From: CAMAVH01 sp964628235
Lineage (GTDB): Bacteria > Pseudomonadota > Alphaproteobacteria > SMXQ01
Length of the DNA: 64,000 nucleotides
Reading direction: 5' to 3'
NCBI GenBank assembly: GCA_964628235.1
Contig: CAZVLU010000011.1
Location: 1-64,000, forward strand
Part shown: one piece after another, positions 25,339-34,318 of the stretch
Layout: each line of letters begins with the position of its first letter
Position numbering within the stretch: the stretch's first letter is position 1
Position numbers and translations under genes: made by a program
The notes under the pieces: generated by a model
Told to the model about the DNA's origin: nothing
Database searches by the model: none
The model's input: only the letters and a program-made list of their open reading frames with translations

Positions 25339-25756
25339 GACGGCAACCGCCAAGCGCAAGCCGGCCAAAGCTGCGGCGAGCAAGGCGACAGCCGGCAAGG
25401 CGGCGGCGAAATCCGCCACGCGCAAGGCAGCCCCATCGAAAAAATCCGCGGTTCCCGCCCTGGCCGTCGCCAGCAACAGCGTCGGCCCGCAAATGACCGA
25501 GCTGGCGGTGATCATCGAGAAAGCGATGCGTGCCGACGATCTATCGGCGATCCCGGCCGAGCCGTTGCAACAGCTGATCGCCGCCGTCGCCAAGGCCTAT
25601 AGCGCCAAACGCGAAGCCGGCGAGCAATTCCATCCTGTGAGTCGTGCCGGACGCCTGACGCCGACGGACATCATGGTGATGGCCAACGGCCTGCTGCGCT
25701 CCGGCAATCTGCAGATATTCGAGCTCGGCATGTGGCAGAGCTGGACCGGCGACTGA
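25325..25756 (+). CDS. Hypothetical protein with Lys/Ala-rich N-terminus
   Basis: The 143-residue product starts with about 45 residues of lysine/alanine/serine-rich, histone-H1-like sequence (repeats of KPAKAAASKA type). The C-terminal part (residues 55-143) looks folded and helical, with TELAVIIEKAMRADDL and SGNLQIFELGMWQSWTGD. I do not recognise the domain. It overlaps the Rieske gene by 14 bases and lies 67 bases before the amidohydrolase gene, indicating co-translation and a shared role, perhaps as a small subunit or adaptor. The basic tail could bind nucleic acid or an acidic partner. Confidence 0.7.
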   Translation: MSSSKTATAKRKPAKAAASKATAGKAAAKSATRKAAPSKKSAVPALAVASNSVGPQMTELAVIIEKAMRADDLSAIPAEPLQQLIAAVAKAYSAKREAGEQFHPVSRAGRLTPTDIMVMANGLLRSGNLQIFELGMWQSWTGD

Positions 25757-25823
25757 CTTCACCGAACAGGCTTCACGAAGCAAAACCCGAAACGTCAACA
25801 GGACGAAAACGAGGGAGAGAGAC

Positions 25824-27062
25824 ATGGAATTGGTCAGCGATGGCGACCGCCGCGTATCGGTCGATGAACTGAACACCACGAAATTGCTGTCGCACGCCGC
25901 GCAACAGGCGCGCCAGCGCAAATTCGACGACATCATGATCGTCGACGTGGACGCGCATCATTACGAGAATGAGAACATGAACGAGATTCTTCCGTTCATG
26001 GAGAATGGCGTGCTCAAGCAGCTCGCCATGGCGGGCCGCGGCTTCGGCCGACGCATGCTGGTGCCTGGTCAGGTCGGCTATCAGGACATGGGCGGCCGCG
26101 TCCCGCGCTATCCGCTGCGCGGCTCCGAAAAGGTCCCAGCAGGCAGCCAACGCGACATCACGCTCGGCCTGCGCTGGATGGACGCCATGAGCGTCGATTA
26201 CTCCTGCCTGTTCCCGACCGGCATGCTCAACATCGGTCTACATCCGCAGAAGGAGATGGAGTCCGATCTTTGCTGGGCCTACAACCGCTGGCTCACCGAA
26301 AAAGTGCTTCCCGAATCGGGCGGCCGCATCTTCTCGATGCTGACGATCCCTTTCCAGGATCCGGACGAGGCGCTGCGCCACGTCGAGACTTTCGGCGAAT
26401 GCAAAGGCGTGACAGGCTTCATGGTCACCACCGTGCGCCACAACCCGGTGCACGACAACTGCTACATGAAGGTCTACTCCGCCATGCAGGAGCGCGGCCT
26501 GACGCTCTCGTTCCATTCGGGGCCGAATTGGGGCGAGTCGGTGTTCAAGACCTGCAACCGATTCATCTCGGTCCACGCTCTCGGCTTCACCTTCTACAAC
26601 ATCCTGCATCTCACCAACTGGGTCGTGAACGGCATGGGCGAGCGCTTCCCCAAGCTGCCGGTCGTCTGGATCGAAGCCGGCCTCGCTTGGGTGCCCTTCC
26701 TGATGCAGCGCCTCGACCACGAATACATGATGCGCTCGTCGGAATGCCCGTTGCTGAAGAAGAAGCCGTCGGACTATATGCGCGACATGTACTACTCGTC
26801 GCAGCCGATGGAAGTGCAGGACATGAAGGCGATGGAATGCACCTTCCGCATGATGAACGCGGAAACCCAGTTGCTCTACTCGTCGGACTATCCGCACTGG
26901 GACTTCGACTTGCCGAGCACGATCTCCGACCTGCCCTTCCTCAGCGAGAAGGCCAAGCACAACATCCTCGGCGGCAATGCCGCGCGCCTCTTCAAGCTGC
27001 CGCCGCGCAACGAAAAACAGAAAGAGAACCTCAAGCGCTTCGGCAATCTCGTGACGGCGTAA
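25824..27062 (+). CDS. Amidohydrolase-family protein (ACMSD-like)
   Basis: The 412-residue cytoplasmic protein belongs to the amidohydrolase 2 group that includes ACMSD and resorcylate/vanillate-type decarboxylases and hydrolases. Metal-site motifs are present: VDVDAHHYE (degenerate HxH position), LSFHSGPNWGE, a histidine in FISVHALGF, and the C-terminal aspartate in LYSSDYPHWDFDL, followed by ILGGNAARLFKL. A GAGGGAGAG ribosome site precedes the ATG. It closes the Rieske/hypothetical/amidohydrolase operon, which ends with a strong terminator. Whether it hydrolyses or decarboxylates its substrate cannot be decided from sequence. Confidence 0.85.
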   Translation: MELVSDGDRRVSVDELNTTKLLSHAAQQARQRKFDDIMIVDVDAHHYENENMNEILPFMENGVLKQLAMAGRGFGRRMLVPGQVGYQDMGGRVPRYPLRGSEKVPAGSQRDITLGLRWMDAMSVDYSCLFPTGMLNIGLHPQKEMESDLCWAYNRWLTEKVLPESGGRIFSMLTIPFQDPDEALRHVETFGECKGVTGFMVTTVRHNPVHDNCYMKVYSAMQERGLTLSFHSGPNWGESVFKTCNRFISVHALGFTFYNILHLTNWVVNGMGERFPKLPVVWIEAGLAWVPFLMQRLDHEYMMRSSECPLLKKKPSDYMRDMYYSSQPMEVQDMKAMECTFRMMNAETQLLYSSDYPHWDFDLPSTISDLPFLSEKAKHNILGGNAARLFKLPPRNEKQKENLKRFGNLVTA

Positions 27063-27084
27063 GATCGTTCTGGCAGACGACAAA

Positions 27085-27117
27085 TAAGCGCCGTAGGACA
27101 CTGCGGCGCTTTTTTAT
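27085..27117 (+). terminator. Rho-independent terminator of the Rieske/amidohydrolase operon
   Basis: AAGCGCCGTAG pairs with CTGCGGCGCTT around GACA with one mismatch, followed by TTTTTT (27111-27116). Confidence 0.88.
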
Positions 27118-27138
27118 TTTCGACATCTCAAGCGCTCG

Positions 27139-27633
27139 CTAGTTCCAGATCTTCTCGAGCAGCAGCGTGAGGATGCCGGAGATCGGCGGCAGGCATGACG
27201 CCGCGATCAAACGGTTGATGACGAAGCGGCGGCCCATCATCGGCCATTCGAACATAATGACGCGCTGAAAGCCGAGCACCGACCAAGCGGTGAGAAAGGT
27301 GACGAGCGCCGGCAAGCCCGCGCCCGCCTTCGACAGCGCGACGATGATCGGGAAGGTGATGATCGGGCCGCCCGGCGTGAAACCGCCGATGACCCAGGCG
27401 ATTAGGATTCCGCGCATGCCCGACTCGCCGCCGATCAGATGCGAGATCGTCTCTTGCGGCAGGATTTGGCCGAGGAATCCCGCCGCGAGCAGGGCCAGCG
27501 CCACGCGCGGCGCGTTCTGCATGATCAGTTCGAAAGAGGCTTTGAGGCCGGGCGCGAGCAAGTTCTTCGGGTGACGCCAGGCGATGAACATCAGCACCAG
27601 CGCGCCGCCCCCCATGAAGATCAAGCTACCCAC
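27139..27633 (-). CDS. Half-size permease of the ArsP/YraQ-like family, second half
   Basis: The 164-residue membrane protein has about four to five hydrophobic segments and the motif GGFTPGGPIITFPI near residues 88-101, with WSVLGFQRVIMFEWPMMG downstream. This matches one half of the predicted-permease family (PF03773-like, ArsP/YraQ), whose usual members of about 300 residues carry two such halves. The preceding gene encodes a second half with the same motif, and the two overlap by 8 bases. They probably form a heterodimeric permease. The substrate is unknown. Confidence 0.75.
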   Translation of the reverse strand: MGSLIFMGGGALVLMFIAWRHPKNLLAPGLKASFELIMQNAPRVALALLAAGFLGQILPQETISHLIGGESGMRGILIAWVIGGFTPGGPIITFPIIVALSKAGAGLPALVTFLTAWSVLGFQRVIMFEWPMMGRRFVINRLIAASCLPPISGILTLLLEKIWN

Positions 27634-28303
27634 GGCGGTCGCCCTCGCCCAGGCCGCTCTTATCGTTGCTGGGGCCGTTGAGCGTCGCCGCTTGCTCCGC
27701 CGAGGCTTCCTTCACGGCCTCTTGCAGCCGCCCCTCTTCTGCCGGCGTGTCGGTGCGCGCCGGCAAGCCCGGCAGCAAGCGCGCGAGATAGCCGGCGATC
27801 AACGGCAGCGGCAGGTTGGCGAGCGAACGCATGACGGCGAAATCCATGCCCATCAGCGGGATCTCCCACACCATGACGCGCTGAAAACCAAGCAAGGCCC
27901 AGGAGGTCAGATAAGCGACCAGCGCGCCGCGATCGGCGCCCGCCATGTACAGCGCGAGGACGAACGGAAATGAGGTGATCGGGCCGCCCGGCGTCAGCGC
28001 GCCGGCGACCGTGGCGATGACGAGGCCGCGCCATCCCGATTGCTCGCCGACCCAATGGGCCACCTTGTCGCGCGGCAGCAGCACCTGGGCGAAGCCGGCG
28101 ACGATCATCGCGAGAAGAATGCGCGGCGAGATATAGATGAGAAGTTCGAGATCGTGGCGGAAGGCTTCGATCAGCGCGTCGTAGCCCTCGAGCCACCAGC
28201 AGGCGGCGGCGGCGACGATCGTCATGGCGACGAACATCCAGAACGTCCGATCGAACATTCGGGACGCCAGAGAGCCGGATCGTTGACGAGGTTCTTTTGC
28301 CAT
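27626..28303 (-). CDS. Half-size permease of the ArsP/YraQ-like family, first half
   Basis: From the ATG at 28303 (MAKEPRQRSG) the product has 225 residues. One hydrophobic segment near residues 20-38 is followed by four more. The motif AGALTPGGPITSFPFVLALYMAG and the downstream SWALLGFQRVMVWEIPLMGMDF are near copies of those in the next gene. The C-terminal 40 residues are hydrophilic and acidic (cytoplasmic tail). An upstream in-frame TTG at 28336 is an alternative start. With its partner it forms a two-gene operon convergent with the amidohydrolase operon. Confidence 0.75.
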   Translation of the reverse strand: MAKEPRQRSGSLASRMFDRTFWMFVAMTIVAAAACWWLEGYDALIEAFRHDLELLIYISPRILLAMIVAGFAQVLLPRDKVAHWVGEQSGWRGLVIATVAGALTPGGPITSFPFVLALYMAGADRGALVAYLTSWALLGFQRVMVWEIPLMGMDFAVMRSLANLPLPLIAGYLARLLPGLPARTDTPAEEGRLQEAVKEASAEQAATLNGPSNDKSGLGEGDRRG

Positions 28304-28460
28304 GACACGCGCAAGCGACGGAAGGTGCAGCGACAATACAGCAATTGCCGTTGCGAAAAGAACAGCCTCTGCGAAAAGCGTGCCGAACGCGCGTCAGAAA
28401 TGCGCAAAAAGAAAGGGCGCCGTCGCCGGCGCCCTTCCCTGTTTCAGTCCGTGGACCGAC

Positions 28461-29942
28461 TTACTTGCCGAGCAAATGGCCCCACTTGGCGTGGGTCTTC
28501 GCCGCCAGCTCAGGCGACGATTCCGCCACCGGCGGGAATTCGTCCTTCCACTCGAACGGACGGCAAGCGTCGACGATCGCGCGCGAGTTGAAGTTGTCGC
28601 CCGCCTGCTTGCGCGGATCGAGAGCGCCCGACCAAGCGCGGCGGGTGATGTCGATGTCCTCGATCGGATCGCAACGCGAGGCCATGGCCCAGGTCACGTC
28701 CCACAGGTTGGACGGATCGATGTCCTCGTCGACCACGATGGACCAGCGGCCCAGGTAGTTGCCGGCGTGGACGTTGCAGCAGAGCTGCGCGGCCTGACGC
28801 GAGTGGCCCGGATAGGCCTGCTTGATCGAGATCACGTTGAACAAGCGGCCGCCGCCGTTCTGGTGGCACCACACGCCCTGCACGCCGGGAAGGCCGGCGG
28901 CTTCGACCTGGTCCCACACCAGCGCCGACTTGATGACCGACTTGGACATCGTGTAGTCGGACGGCGGACGGCCCGGACGCGCCATCGTGATGATCGGATC
29001 GTTGCGGTAGTAGACGCGCTTGATCTTGACCACGTTGTCGGGACGGACGGACGAGGCGTAGTAGCCGGTCCATTCGCCGAACGGGCCTTCCGGACGCAGA
29101 TCGTCGGGCGAGATTTCGCCTTCGAGGACGATTTCGCCGTGGGCCGGAATCGGCAGGCCGTGCAGCTCGCTCTTGAGCATGTCGAACGGCTTGCCGCGAT
29201 GGCCGGCGGCGTAAGCGAACTCGGAGGTGCCGTACTGGATTTCGTTGCCGGCGGCGAGGAACATGAGCGGGTCATGGCCGACGCTGATGGCGACCGGGCA
29301 CGGCTTGCCCATCTTGAAGTACTTTTCGCGGATCAGGCGGCCGTGCTTGCCGGGGCTCATCCACAGGCCGACGGTGTTCTTGTCATGCACCATGACGCGG
29401 TAGGTGCCGCAGTTCACCCAGTCGGAGTCCGGGTCCTTCATGATGATGCAGTCGCCGGTGCCGATGTAGCGGCCGCCGTCGAGCTCATGCAGGAAAGGCA
29501 CGGGGAACTTGAAGATGTCGACGTCGCCGTCGCGATCGACGTTCTCGAGGATCGGGCCGGTGTTGACGAAGCGCGAGGGGATCGTCTTGAAGTCCTTCAT
29601 GCGGTCGCGATAGGCGCGCACGACATCCATCGGCCCCTTCGGCTCGGGCAGGCCGAGCGTCATGGCGAGACGGTTCGGCGACGCGGTCATGCCCGACAGG
29701 ATGCGGAAGCCCTTGGGATAGCCAGGAATGTTGTCGAACAGAATCGCCGGCGGGTTTTCCGGGGTCGCGTGATAGATCATCTCGGCGATGGCGCCGATTT
29801 CGAGGTTCCAATCCGCCCCGTCGACCTTCTGCAGTTCGCCCAAGGCGTCGGCGCGGGTCAACCACTCGCGCAGATCCTCATGCGGAGTGTCGTACTTGGT
29901 CTTCTTGGCCGTCTTCACGTCCGTGTCTTTCGTCTGTGCCAC
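28461..29942 (-). CDS. UbiD-family prenyl-FMN-dependent (de)carboxylase 1
   Basis: The 493-residue cytoplasmic enzyme is expected to (de)carboxylate an aromatic or unsaturated acid with prenylated FMN. The frame has no plausible ATG start; GTG at 29942 (VAQTKDTDVK), preceded by GAGAG seven bases upstream, is chosen. Catalytic residues fit the family Glu-Arg-Glu set: an arginine in CGTYRVMVHD and glutamates in LEGEISPDD and EGPFGEWTGYY. VNTGPILENVDRDGDVD, GTGDCIIMKDPDSDW, and C-terminal VDEDIDPSNLWDV complete the family pattern. It is 30-35% shorter in homologous context than any fusion form, i.e. a stand-alone UbiD. The second UbiD at 60.3 kb shares these motifs. Confidence 0.9.
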   Translation of the reverse strand: MAQTKDTDVKTAKKTKYDTPHEDLREWLTRADALGELQKVDGADWNLEIGAIAEMIYHATPENPPAILFDNIPGYPKGFRILSGMTASPNRLAMTLGLPEPKGPMDVVRAYRDRMKDFKTIPSRFVNTGPILENVDRDGDVDIFKFPVPFLHELDGGRYIGTGDCIIMKDPDSDWVNCGTYRVMVHDKNTVGLWMSPGKHGRLIREKYFKMGKPCPVAISVGHDPLMFLAAGNEIQYGTSEFAYAAGHRGKPFDMLKSELHGLPIPAHGEIVLEGEISPDDLRPEGPFGEWTGYYASSVRPDNVVKIKRVYYRNDPIITMARPGRPPSDYTMSKSVIKSALVWDQVEAAGLPGVQGVWCHQNGGGRLFNVISIKQAYPGHSRQAAQLCCNVHAGNYLGRWSIVVDEDIDPSNLWDVTWAMASRCDPIEDIDITRRAWSGALDPRKQAGDNFNSRAIVDACRPFEWKDEFPPVAESSPELAAKTHAKWGHLLGK

Positions 29943-30406
29943 TGTGTCGCTCTCTTCGTTCGAGGAACTGGTGACGGGCCGAGGCGTACGCCTCTCGCTC
30001 CCACCGAACCGCCGATGGCGGTGAAGTCTGTCTCCGCGCGCCGCGCCGGCAACTTGCCGTACGGCCCGATCTAACATGAACGGCTTAGAACATGTGCCTC
30101 AGCCGCCGTGCCTGGGCTTCGCCGGATAAACCGGCCTCGCCTCTTCTCAACGCGGGGTCGTTCGCTAATTACCAAACCGGGCGGCTAAAAACAAAACCAT
30201 AATGCCTAGCTAGCTATACCGTTTCGATTTATGAGCGATATGTCACAAAAGGGTGCCGATTCGCCTGTTCGCCCGGCAAAATCACAATTGCGAGCGCTTC
30301 TTAAGATGCGTTCGCCCGCGCAATAAAATGACCGTTCTCGCTGCCTCATGGCCGAATGCAAAGCGAGGGGCGGAACCGGGACGCCCGGCCCCGCCCAATC
30401 CGTCGC
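29943..30406. other. Intergenic region upstream of UbiD 1
   Basis: No gene is recognised. The stretch 30160-30330 is AT-rich and likely holds the UbiD 1 promoter. A GC-rich hairpin GGGCGG...CCGCCC at 30366-30395 lies just after the stop of the TctC 4 gene and may be its weak terminator. Confidence 0.4.
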
Positions 30407-31453
30407 TCAGTTGTACTTCTTCGTCAAAACATGCGCGATACGCTCGCGACGCTCCGGCGTGATATCGCCGACGAGGCCGATGGCCGTCTTCTTCGCCACA
30501 TCCGAATCGATGTAATCGACATAACGGTCCTTCTTGTTCATGTCCGCGACGAAGGCGGGATCGGTCAGAACCTCCTTGATCTTGGCGCGCATGAAGTCGA
30601 GCCGGTCGGCCGGGACGCCCGGCGTGGTCAGCAGCACGCGGCCGAGCTTGTCGAGCGCGCCGCGGAAGTCGATCCAGAACGCCTGCTCGTCGGTCAATTT
30701 CACCATGTCGAAGATCGTCGGCAGGTCCTTGAAGTACTGCGAGCGGTCGCGGCTCATGTTGGCCACGGCGCGCGCCTGGCCGCTGCTGACGTAATTGTTG
30801 GCCGAGGTATCCGACACGAAGACCGAGTCGGTCTCGCCGCGGAACACCGACAACGCCGCTTCGCTGCTGCCCTTATAGCCGATGATCAGCTTGCACTTGA
30901 GCTGCAACGCTTCGCAGGTGACGGCGCCGCCGTCGGACAAGCCATCGGTCGGGCCGCTGCCGGCCCAGGTGATCGGCCGGTTCAGTTTCTGCGCGTCTTG
31001 CGGCGTCTTGATCGGGCTATCGGGCTTGACCAGCCAGAGCCACGGCGAAGCGCTGACGATGCCGTAATATTCGAACTTGGCGAGATCGTAGCGCGCATTG
31101 TCCTGGCCGAGCACCTGGCCGAGACCGGCCGCGGTGCCATTGGCCAGAGTCATCTGCAAGCCGTCGGGCGTCGCGGTGTAGAGACGGTTGAGCGAGGTCA
31201 GCGAGCCGGCGCCCGGCTGATTCTCGACGATCACGGTGGCGCCGATGGCCTTCTCGAGCTGCGGCGCGATAAAGCGCGCGTAGGCGTCGTAGCCGCCGCC
31301 CGGGCCGAAGCCGACGATGATCTTCACCGTCTTGCCCTTGTAGAACTCGGCGGCGGACTGCGCCGCGACAGGCGAGATGGCCGCGGCGCCGGCGAGCAGC
31401 AGCGCGGTGGGCAGAATGGCGCGCAGCGCGCGCCGCATGAAAGTGGCGGTCAT
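30407..31453 (-). CDS. TctC/Bug-family substrate-binding protein 4
   Basis: The 348-residue periplasmic receptor begins with a signal peptide ending at SPVAAQSAAEFY; GGGAGA lies seven bases before the ATG at 31453. Core motifs are FGPGGGYDAYARFIAPQL, ENQPGAGSL, KFEYYGIVSASPWLWLV and LIIGYKGSSE. It is a close paralogue of TctC 5, 290 bp upstream: both share the IVSASPW segment, the WAGSGPT.GLSDG segment and a CEAL...CK cysteine pair that may form a disulfide. The two likely arose by duplication and may bind related ligands. Confidence 0.9.
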   Translation of the reverse strand: MTATFMRRALRAILPTALLLAGAAAISPVAAQSAAEFYKGKTVKIIVGFGPGGGYDAYARFIAPQLEKAIGATVIVENQPGAGSLTSLNRLYTATPDGLQMTLANGTAAGLGQVLGQDNARYDLAKFEYYGIVSASPWLWLVKPDSPIKTPQDAQKLNRPITWAGSGPTDGLSDGGAVTCEALQLKCKLIIGYKGSSEAALSVFRGETDSVFVSDTSANNYVSSGQARAVANMSRDRSQYFKDLPTIFDMVKLTDEQAFWIDFRGALDKLGRVLLTTPGVPADRLDFMRAKIKEVLTDPAFVADMNKKDRYVDYIDSDVAKKTAIGLVGDITPERRERIAHVLTKKYN

Positions 31454-31616
31454 AGAAGTCTCCCAATTTGTCCGGCCGATTTCGGCTCGGTTTTTCCCGT
31501 GGCGACGTGATGGCCGCCTTGCCTCATCTAGAAGACTATCACCGTCGCCCGCCCGGTCAATCGCGCGCTACGCCGAGAAAAGCGCACAATTGCCCGCATA
31601 ACATGAAAATGAGCAT

Positions 31617-31646
31617 GAAAAAGGGGATGCGGTTTCCCGCATCCCC
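31617..31646 (-). terminator. Terminator between TctC 5 and TctC 4
   Basis: GGGGATGCGG (31623-31632) pairs with CCGCATCCCC (31637-31646); on the minus strand TTTTT follows. The adjacent 31650-31700 stretch contains several TTACGC copies. Confidence 0.8.
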
Positions 31647-31742
31647 GATCTTACGCTTACGCTTTACTGTTACGCGTGATGTTACGCTTACGCTACGCAC
31701 GGGCGCTTGCGCGCCCTCATCGCCAAACCCGATACGCTGGAC

Positions 31743-32807
31743 TTAGCGGTACTTCTTCAGGACCACGTCGATGACGCGCTTCTGCTGCTCCGGCGTAATG
31801 TTGCCGACGCTGGTCGCGATCTTCATGGTCTCTTCCGGGCCGATGTAATCGACATAGCGTTGGGTCTTTTCGCCTTCGGCGATCAGGGCCTTGTCGGTCA
31901 GCACCTTCTTCGTCGCGGCTTGCATGAACGCCAAACGATCCTTCGGCGTGTTCGGCGTCATGACCAGCACGCGGCCGAGCGCGTCGAGGTTCGAGCGGAA
32001 ATCGAACCACCACTCCTGATCGGGCGTCAGCTTCGTCGCCTCGAACACGGTCGGCGTGTCGGGCAGGAAGCGCGAGCGCTTGCGGCCGATTGTGGTGACG
32101 GCAACGGCCTGGCCCGACTTCACATAGTTGGCGGCGGTCGAGTCGGAGGTGATGATCGAGTCCATCTCGCCGCGGAACACGGCGATGGCCGCTTCGTTGC
32201 TGCCTTGATAGGCGATCACGACTTTGCAATTCATGCCGAGCGCTTCGCAGGTCATGGCGGCGCCGTCGGACAGACCGCCGGTCGGGCCGGAGCCGGCCCA
32301 GCGGTTGACCTCTTTACTGTTCAGGAAATCGGCGACGGTCTTGCGCTTGCCGTCGACCGCGACTTGCCACACCCACGGCGAAGCGCTGACGATGCCGAGA
32401 TAATCCATCTTGGCCAGGTCATAACGCACGTTCGGCGTCTCGAGGATCTGATCGACGCCGGCTGCGGTGCCGTTGACAAGCATCATCTGCAGACCGTCGG
32501 GCTGCGCCATGGCGATGCGATTGATGGCGATGAGGCCGCCGGCGCCCGGCTGATTTTCGACGATCACCGTCGCGCCGATTTCCTTCTCGAGGTAAGGCGC
32601 GATCATGCGCGCGTAAGCGTCATAACCGCCGCCCGGACCGAAGCCGACGACGATGCGGAGAGTCTTGCCCTTATAGAACGCGGCAGCGTCTTGCGCCCAA
32701 GCCGGGCTGGTCGCGGCCGGCGTGAAGGACAGGGCCGTCGCCACGGCGAAAGCCGCAGTGGCAGGCAGCATGGCGCGCCAAGCGCGCGCGATGATGGAAG
32801 CTTGCAT
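31743..32807 (-). CDS. TctC/Bug-family substrate-binding protein 5
   Basis: The 354-residue periplasmic receptor starts at the ATG at 32807 (MQASIIARAWR), with AGGAG upstream and a signal peptide ending near SPAWAQDAAAFY. Core motifs are FGPGGGYDAYARMIAPYL, ENQPGAGGLI, KMDYLGIVSASPWVWQV and CKVVIAYQGSNE. It resembles TctC 4 throughout. The gene has a structured leader: a hairpin followed directly by a terminator-like hairpin ends 14-20 bases before the start codon, which suggests control by premature termination. The ligand is unknown. Confidence 0.9.
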   Translation of the reverse strand: MQASIIARAWRAMLPATAAFAVATALSFTPAATSPAWAQDAAAFYKGKTLRIVVGFGPGGGYDAYARMIAPYLEKEIGATVIVENQPGAGGLIAINRIAMAQPDGLQMMLVNGTAAGVDQILETPNVRYDLAKMDYLGIVSASPWVWQVAVDGKRKTVADFLNSKEVNRWAGSGPTGGLSDGAAMTCEALGMNCKVVIAYQGSNEAAIAVFRGEMDSIITSDSTAANYVKSGQAVAVTTIGRKRSRFLPDTPTVFEATKLTPDQEWWFDFRSNLDALGRVLVMTPNTPKDRLAFMQAATKKVLTDKALIAEGEKTQRYVDYIGPEETMKIATSVGNITPEQQKRVIDVVLKKYR

Positions 32808-32821
32808 ACGAGACTCCTGAA

Positions 32822-32907
32822 TAAAAAAGGCCCTCGCAATGGAGGGCCTAGGACGGTTCGCCGTAGTGGGCTGAAGCTCGGGGGGAAGCCAGCCGGGGCG
32901 AACCGTC
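32822..32907 (-). promoter_or_regulatory. Leader with tandem hairpins, candidate attenuator of TctC 5
   Basis: In minus-strand order: an 11-bp perfect inverted repeat GACGGTTCGCC...GGCGAACCGTC (arms 32897-32907 and 32852-32862), then the 8-bp stem AGGCCCTC/GAGGGCCT (32828-32849) followed by TTTTTT, then AGGAG and the ATG at 32807. A candidate promoter upstream reads TTGGAA, 17 bases, TAGATA (about 32953-32914), which would start the RNA just before the first hairpin. The layout fits a transcription attenuator. Alternatively the second hairpin simply ends the upstream TctC 6 transcript. Confidence 0.5.
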
Positions 32908-33054
32908 ATAGGAGATCGTTATCTAAGTATTCCAGAGAACGATTCCAAGAGTCTTTTACAAGAGGATGATAATTTTATTTCATTTTTGCCCGGTTTTTGA
33001 GCGTCCTAAAAATCTGCCCAAGTCTTAGGCTGCTGGCTTCACCCTCCGCAGCCA

Positions 33055-34122
33055 TTACTCTTTGGTCAGCAGCTCAGCCACCTGATCGACAACGGCTTTT
33101 GGCGTTTGATAGACGCGTTCGAGCATCGCATTCAGGCGGGCGCCGCCGACCGGATTGACCTCCAACTGCTGCTTGTCGCACTCGGCCAGGAATTCCGGAT
33201 CCTTCATCGTCGCATCGAAGGCGTCGCGCAGCGCCTTCACGCGGTCGGCCGGCATGTTGGGCGGTGCCAGGACCGGACGACCCATCACCTGCTGCACCAG
33301 CACCAATTCGAGAATCTGGCGATCGGAGTCGTTGCGCGCCAATTCGGTCACCAGCGGCAAATCGGGATAGCCCGGATCTTTTTCGGCGGCGAGTTGGAGC
33401 AGCATGATGATCTTGCCGTCCTTCACCCACGGATCGACGCGGTTGCGGAAAGCAGAGGACGAGCCGCCCGACAAATGCGCGGTGACTTCGCCGCGCTCGA
33501 GCGCGAACAACCCCTCCTGCGAGCTCTTGTAGCCTTCGATCACCTTGAACTTGGTGCCGAACATATTGTTGAGCAGGCGCGGATAGACCGACGTGGCCGC
33601 TGCGCGGCCCGTGCTGCTCGCCGTCAGCTCGTATTTCGTCAAGTCGGCCAACGTGCGCACCGGCGTCTTGGTCGAGACGAGAAGGATGCCGGTCTCTTGC
33701 TGCGGCGTGCCGATCCAATTGAACTTGGTCGCCTCGAACTTCACGCTTTTGTCGGCCGGATTGATCAGCGCTTCGATGGCCGCCGCGCGACCGGTCATGC
33801 CGACCTCAGAGCCATCCTTGGGCGCCACGTTATAAATATAGTTCGCCGCCACAAGGCCGCCCGCCCCCGGCATGTTCTGCACGATGAAGGTCGGATTGCC
33901 CGGAATATGCTTGCCCATGTAGCGCGTGATGACGCGGCTATAAGCGTCATAGCCGCCGCCGCCCGCCGAGCCGAGCATGAATTTGATCTGCTTGCCTTTG
34001 TAAAACTGCTCGACCGTTTGCTGCGCGGCGGCTGTCCCGGCGCCCATCGCCAAACCGAAACCGGCCAGCATGAATGCGCCCAATATCCTGCAAGACCCAG
34101 TGAGGGCCTGTCCCATCTTCAT
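33055..34122 (-). CDS. TctC/Bug-family substrate-binding protein 6
   Basis: The 355-residue periplasmic receptor has GGGAG upstream of the ATG at 34122 and a signal peptide ending near GTAAAQQTVEQFY. Core motifs are GGGGYDAYSRVITRYMGKHIPG, QNMPGAGGLVAANYIY, FNWIGTPQQE and KFKVIEGYKSSQEG. It is divergent from a LysR regulator gene, sharing a 196-bp intergenic region, the common arrangement for an inducible carboxylate receptor. It more closely resembles TctC 3 than the TctC 4/5 pair. Confidence 0.9.
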   Translation of the reverse strand: MKMGQALTGSCRILGAFMLAGFGLAMGAGTAAAQQTVEQFYKGKQIKFMLGSAGGGGYDAYSRVITRYMGKHIPGNPTFIVQNMPGAGGLVAANYIYNVAPKDGSEVGMTGRAAAIEALINPADKSVKFEATKFNWIGTPQQETGILLVSTKTPVRTLADLTKYELTASSTGRAAATSVYPRLLNNMFGTKFKVIEGYKSSQEGLFALERGEVTAHLSGGSSSAFRNRVDPWVKDGKIIMLLQLAAEKDPGYPDLPLVTELARNDSDRQILELVLVQQVMGRPVLAPPNMPADRVKALRDAFDATMKDPEFLAECDKQQLEVNPVGGARLNAMLERVYQTPKAVVDQVAELLTKE

Positions 34123-34318
34123 AACCTGTACTCCCTGTTGTTGCCGTCGATCTAACGTCGCTGGCTTGCCGTCAGTATCGGCCGGTCATTTCCGGCCCGT
34201 CAACGCCCCAACCCGCCGCGCCGCCCCCTGCCCAGCCAACCCCCGCTAAATGCGAAAGAGTTTCATACGCATTTAAAGTAGACAGAATTGTTATAGTGAG
34301 GGTATGCTCAGGCACATT

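Noticed and set aside
31646..31700. CRISPR-like or satellite repeats of TTACGC
   Set aside because: The copies are irregular in spacing and too short; there are no spacers or cas genes.
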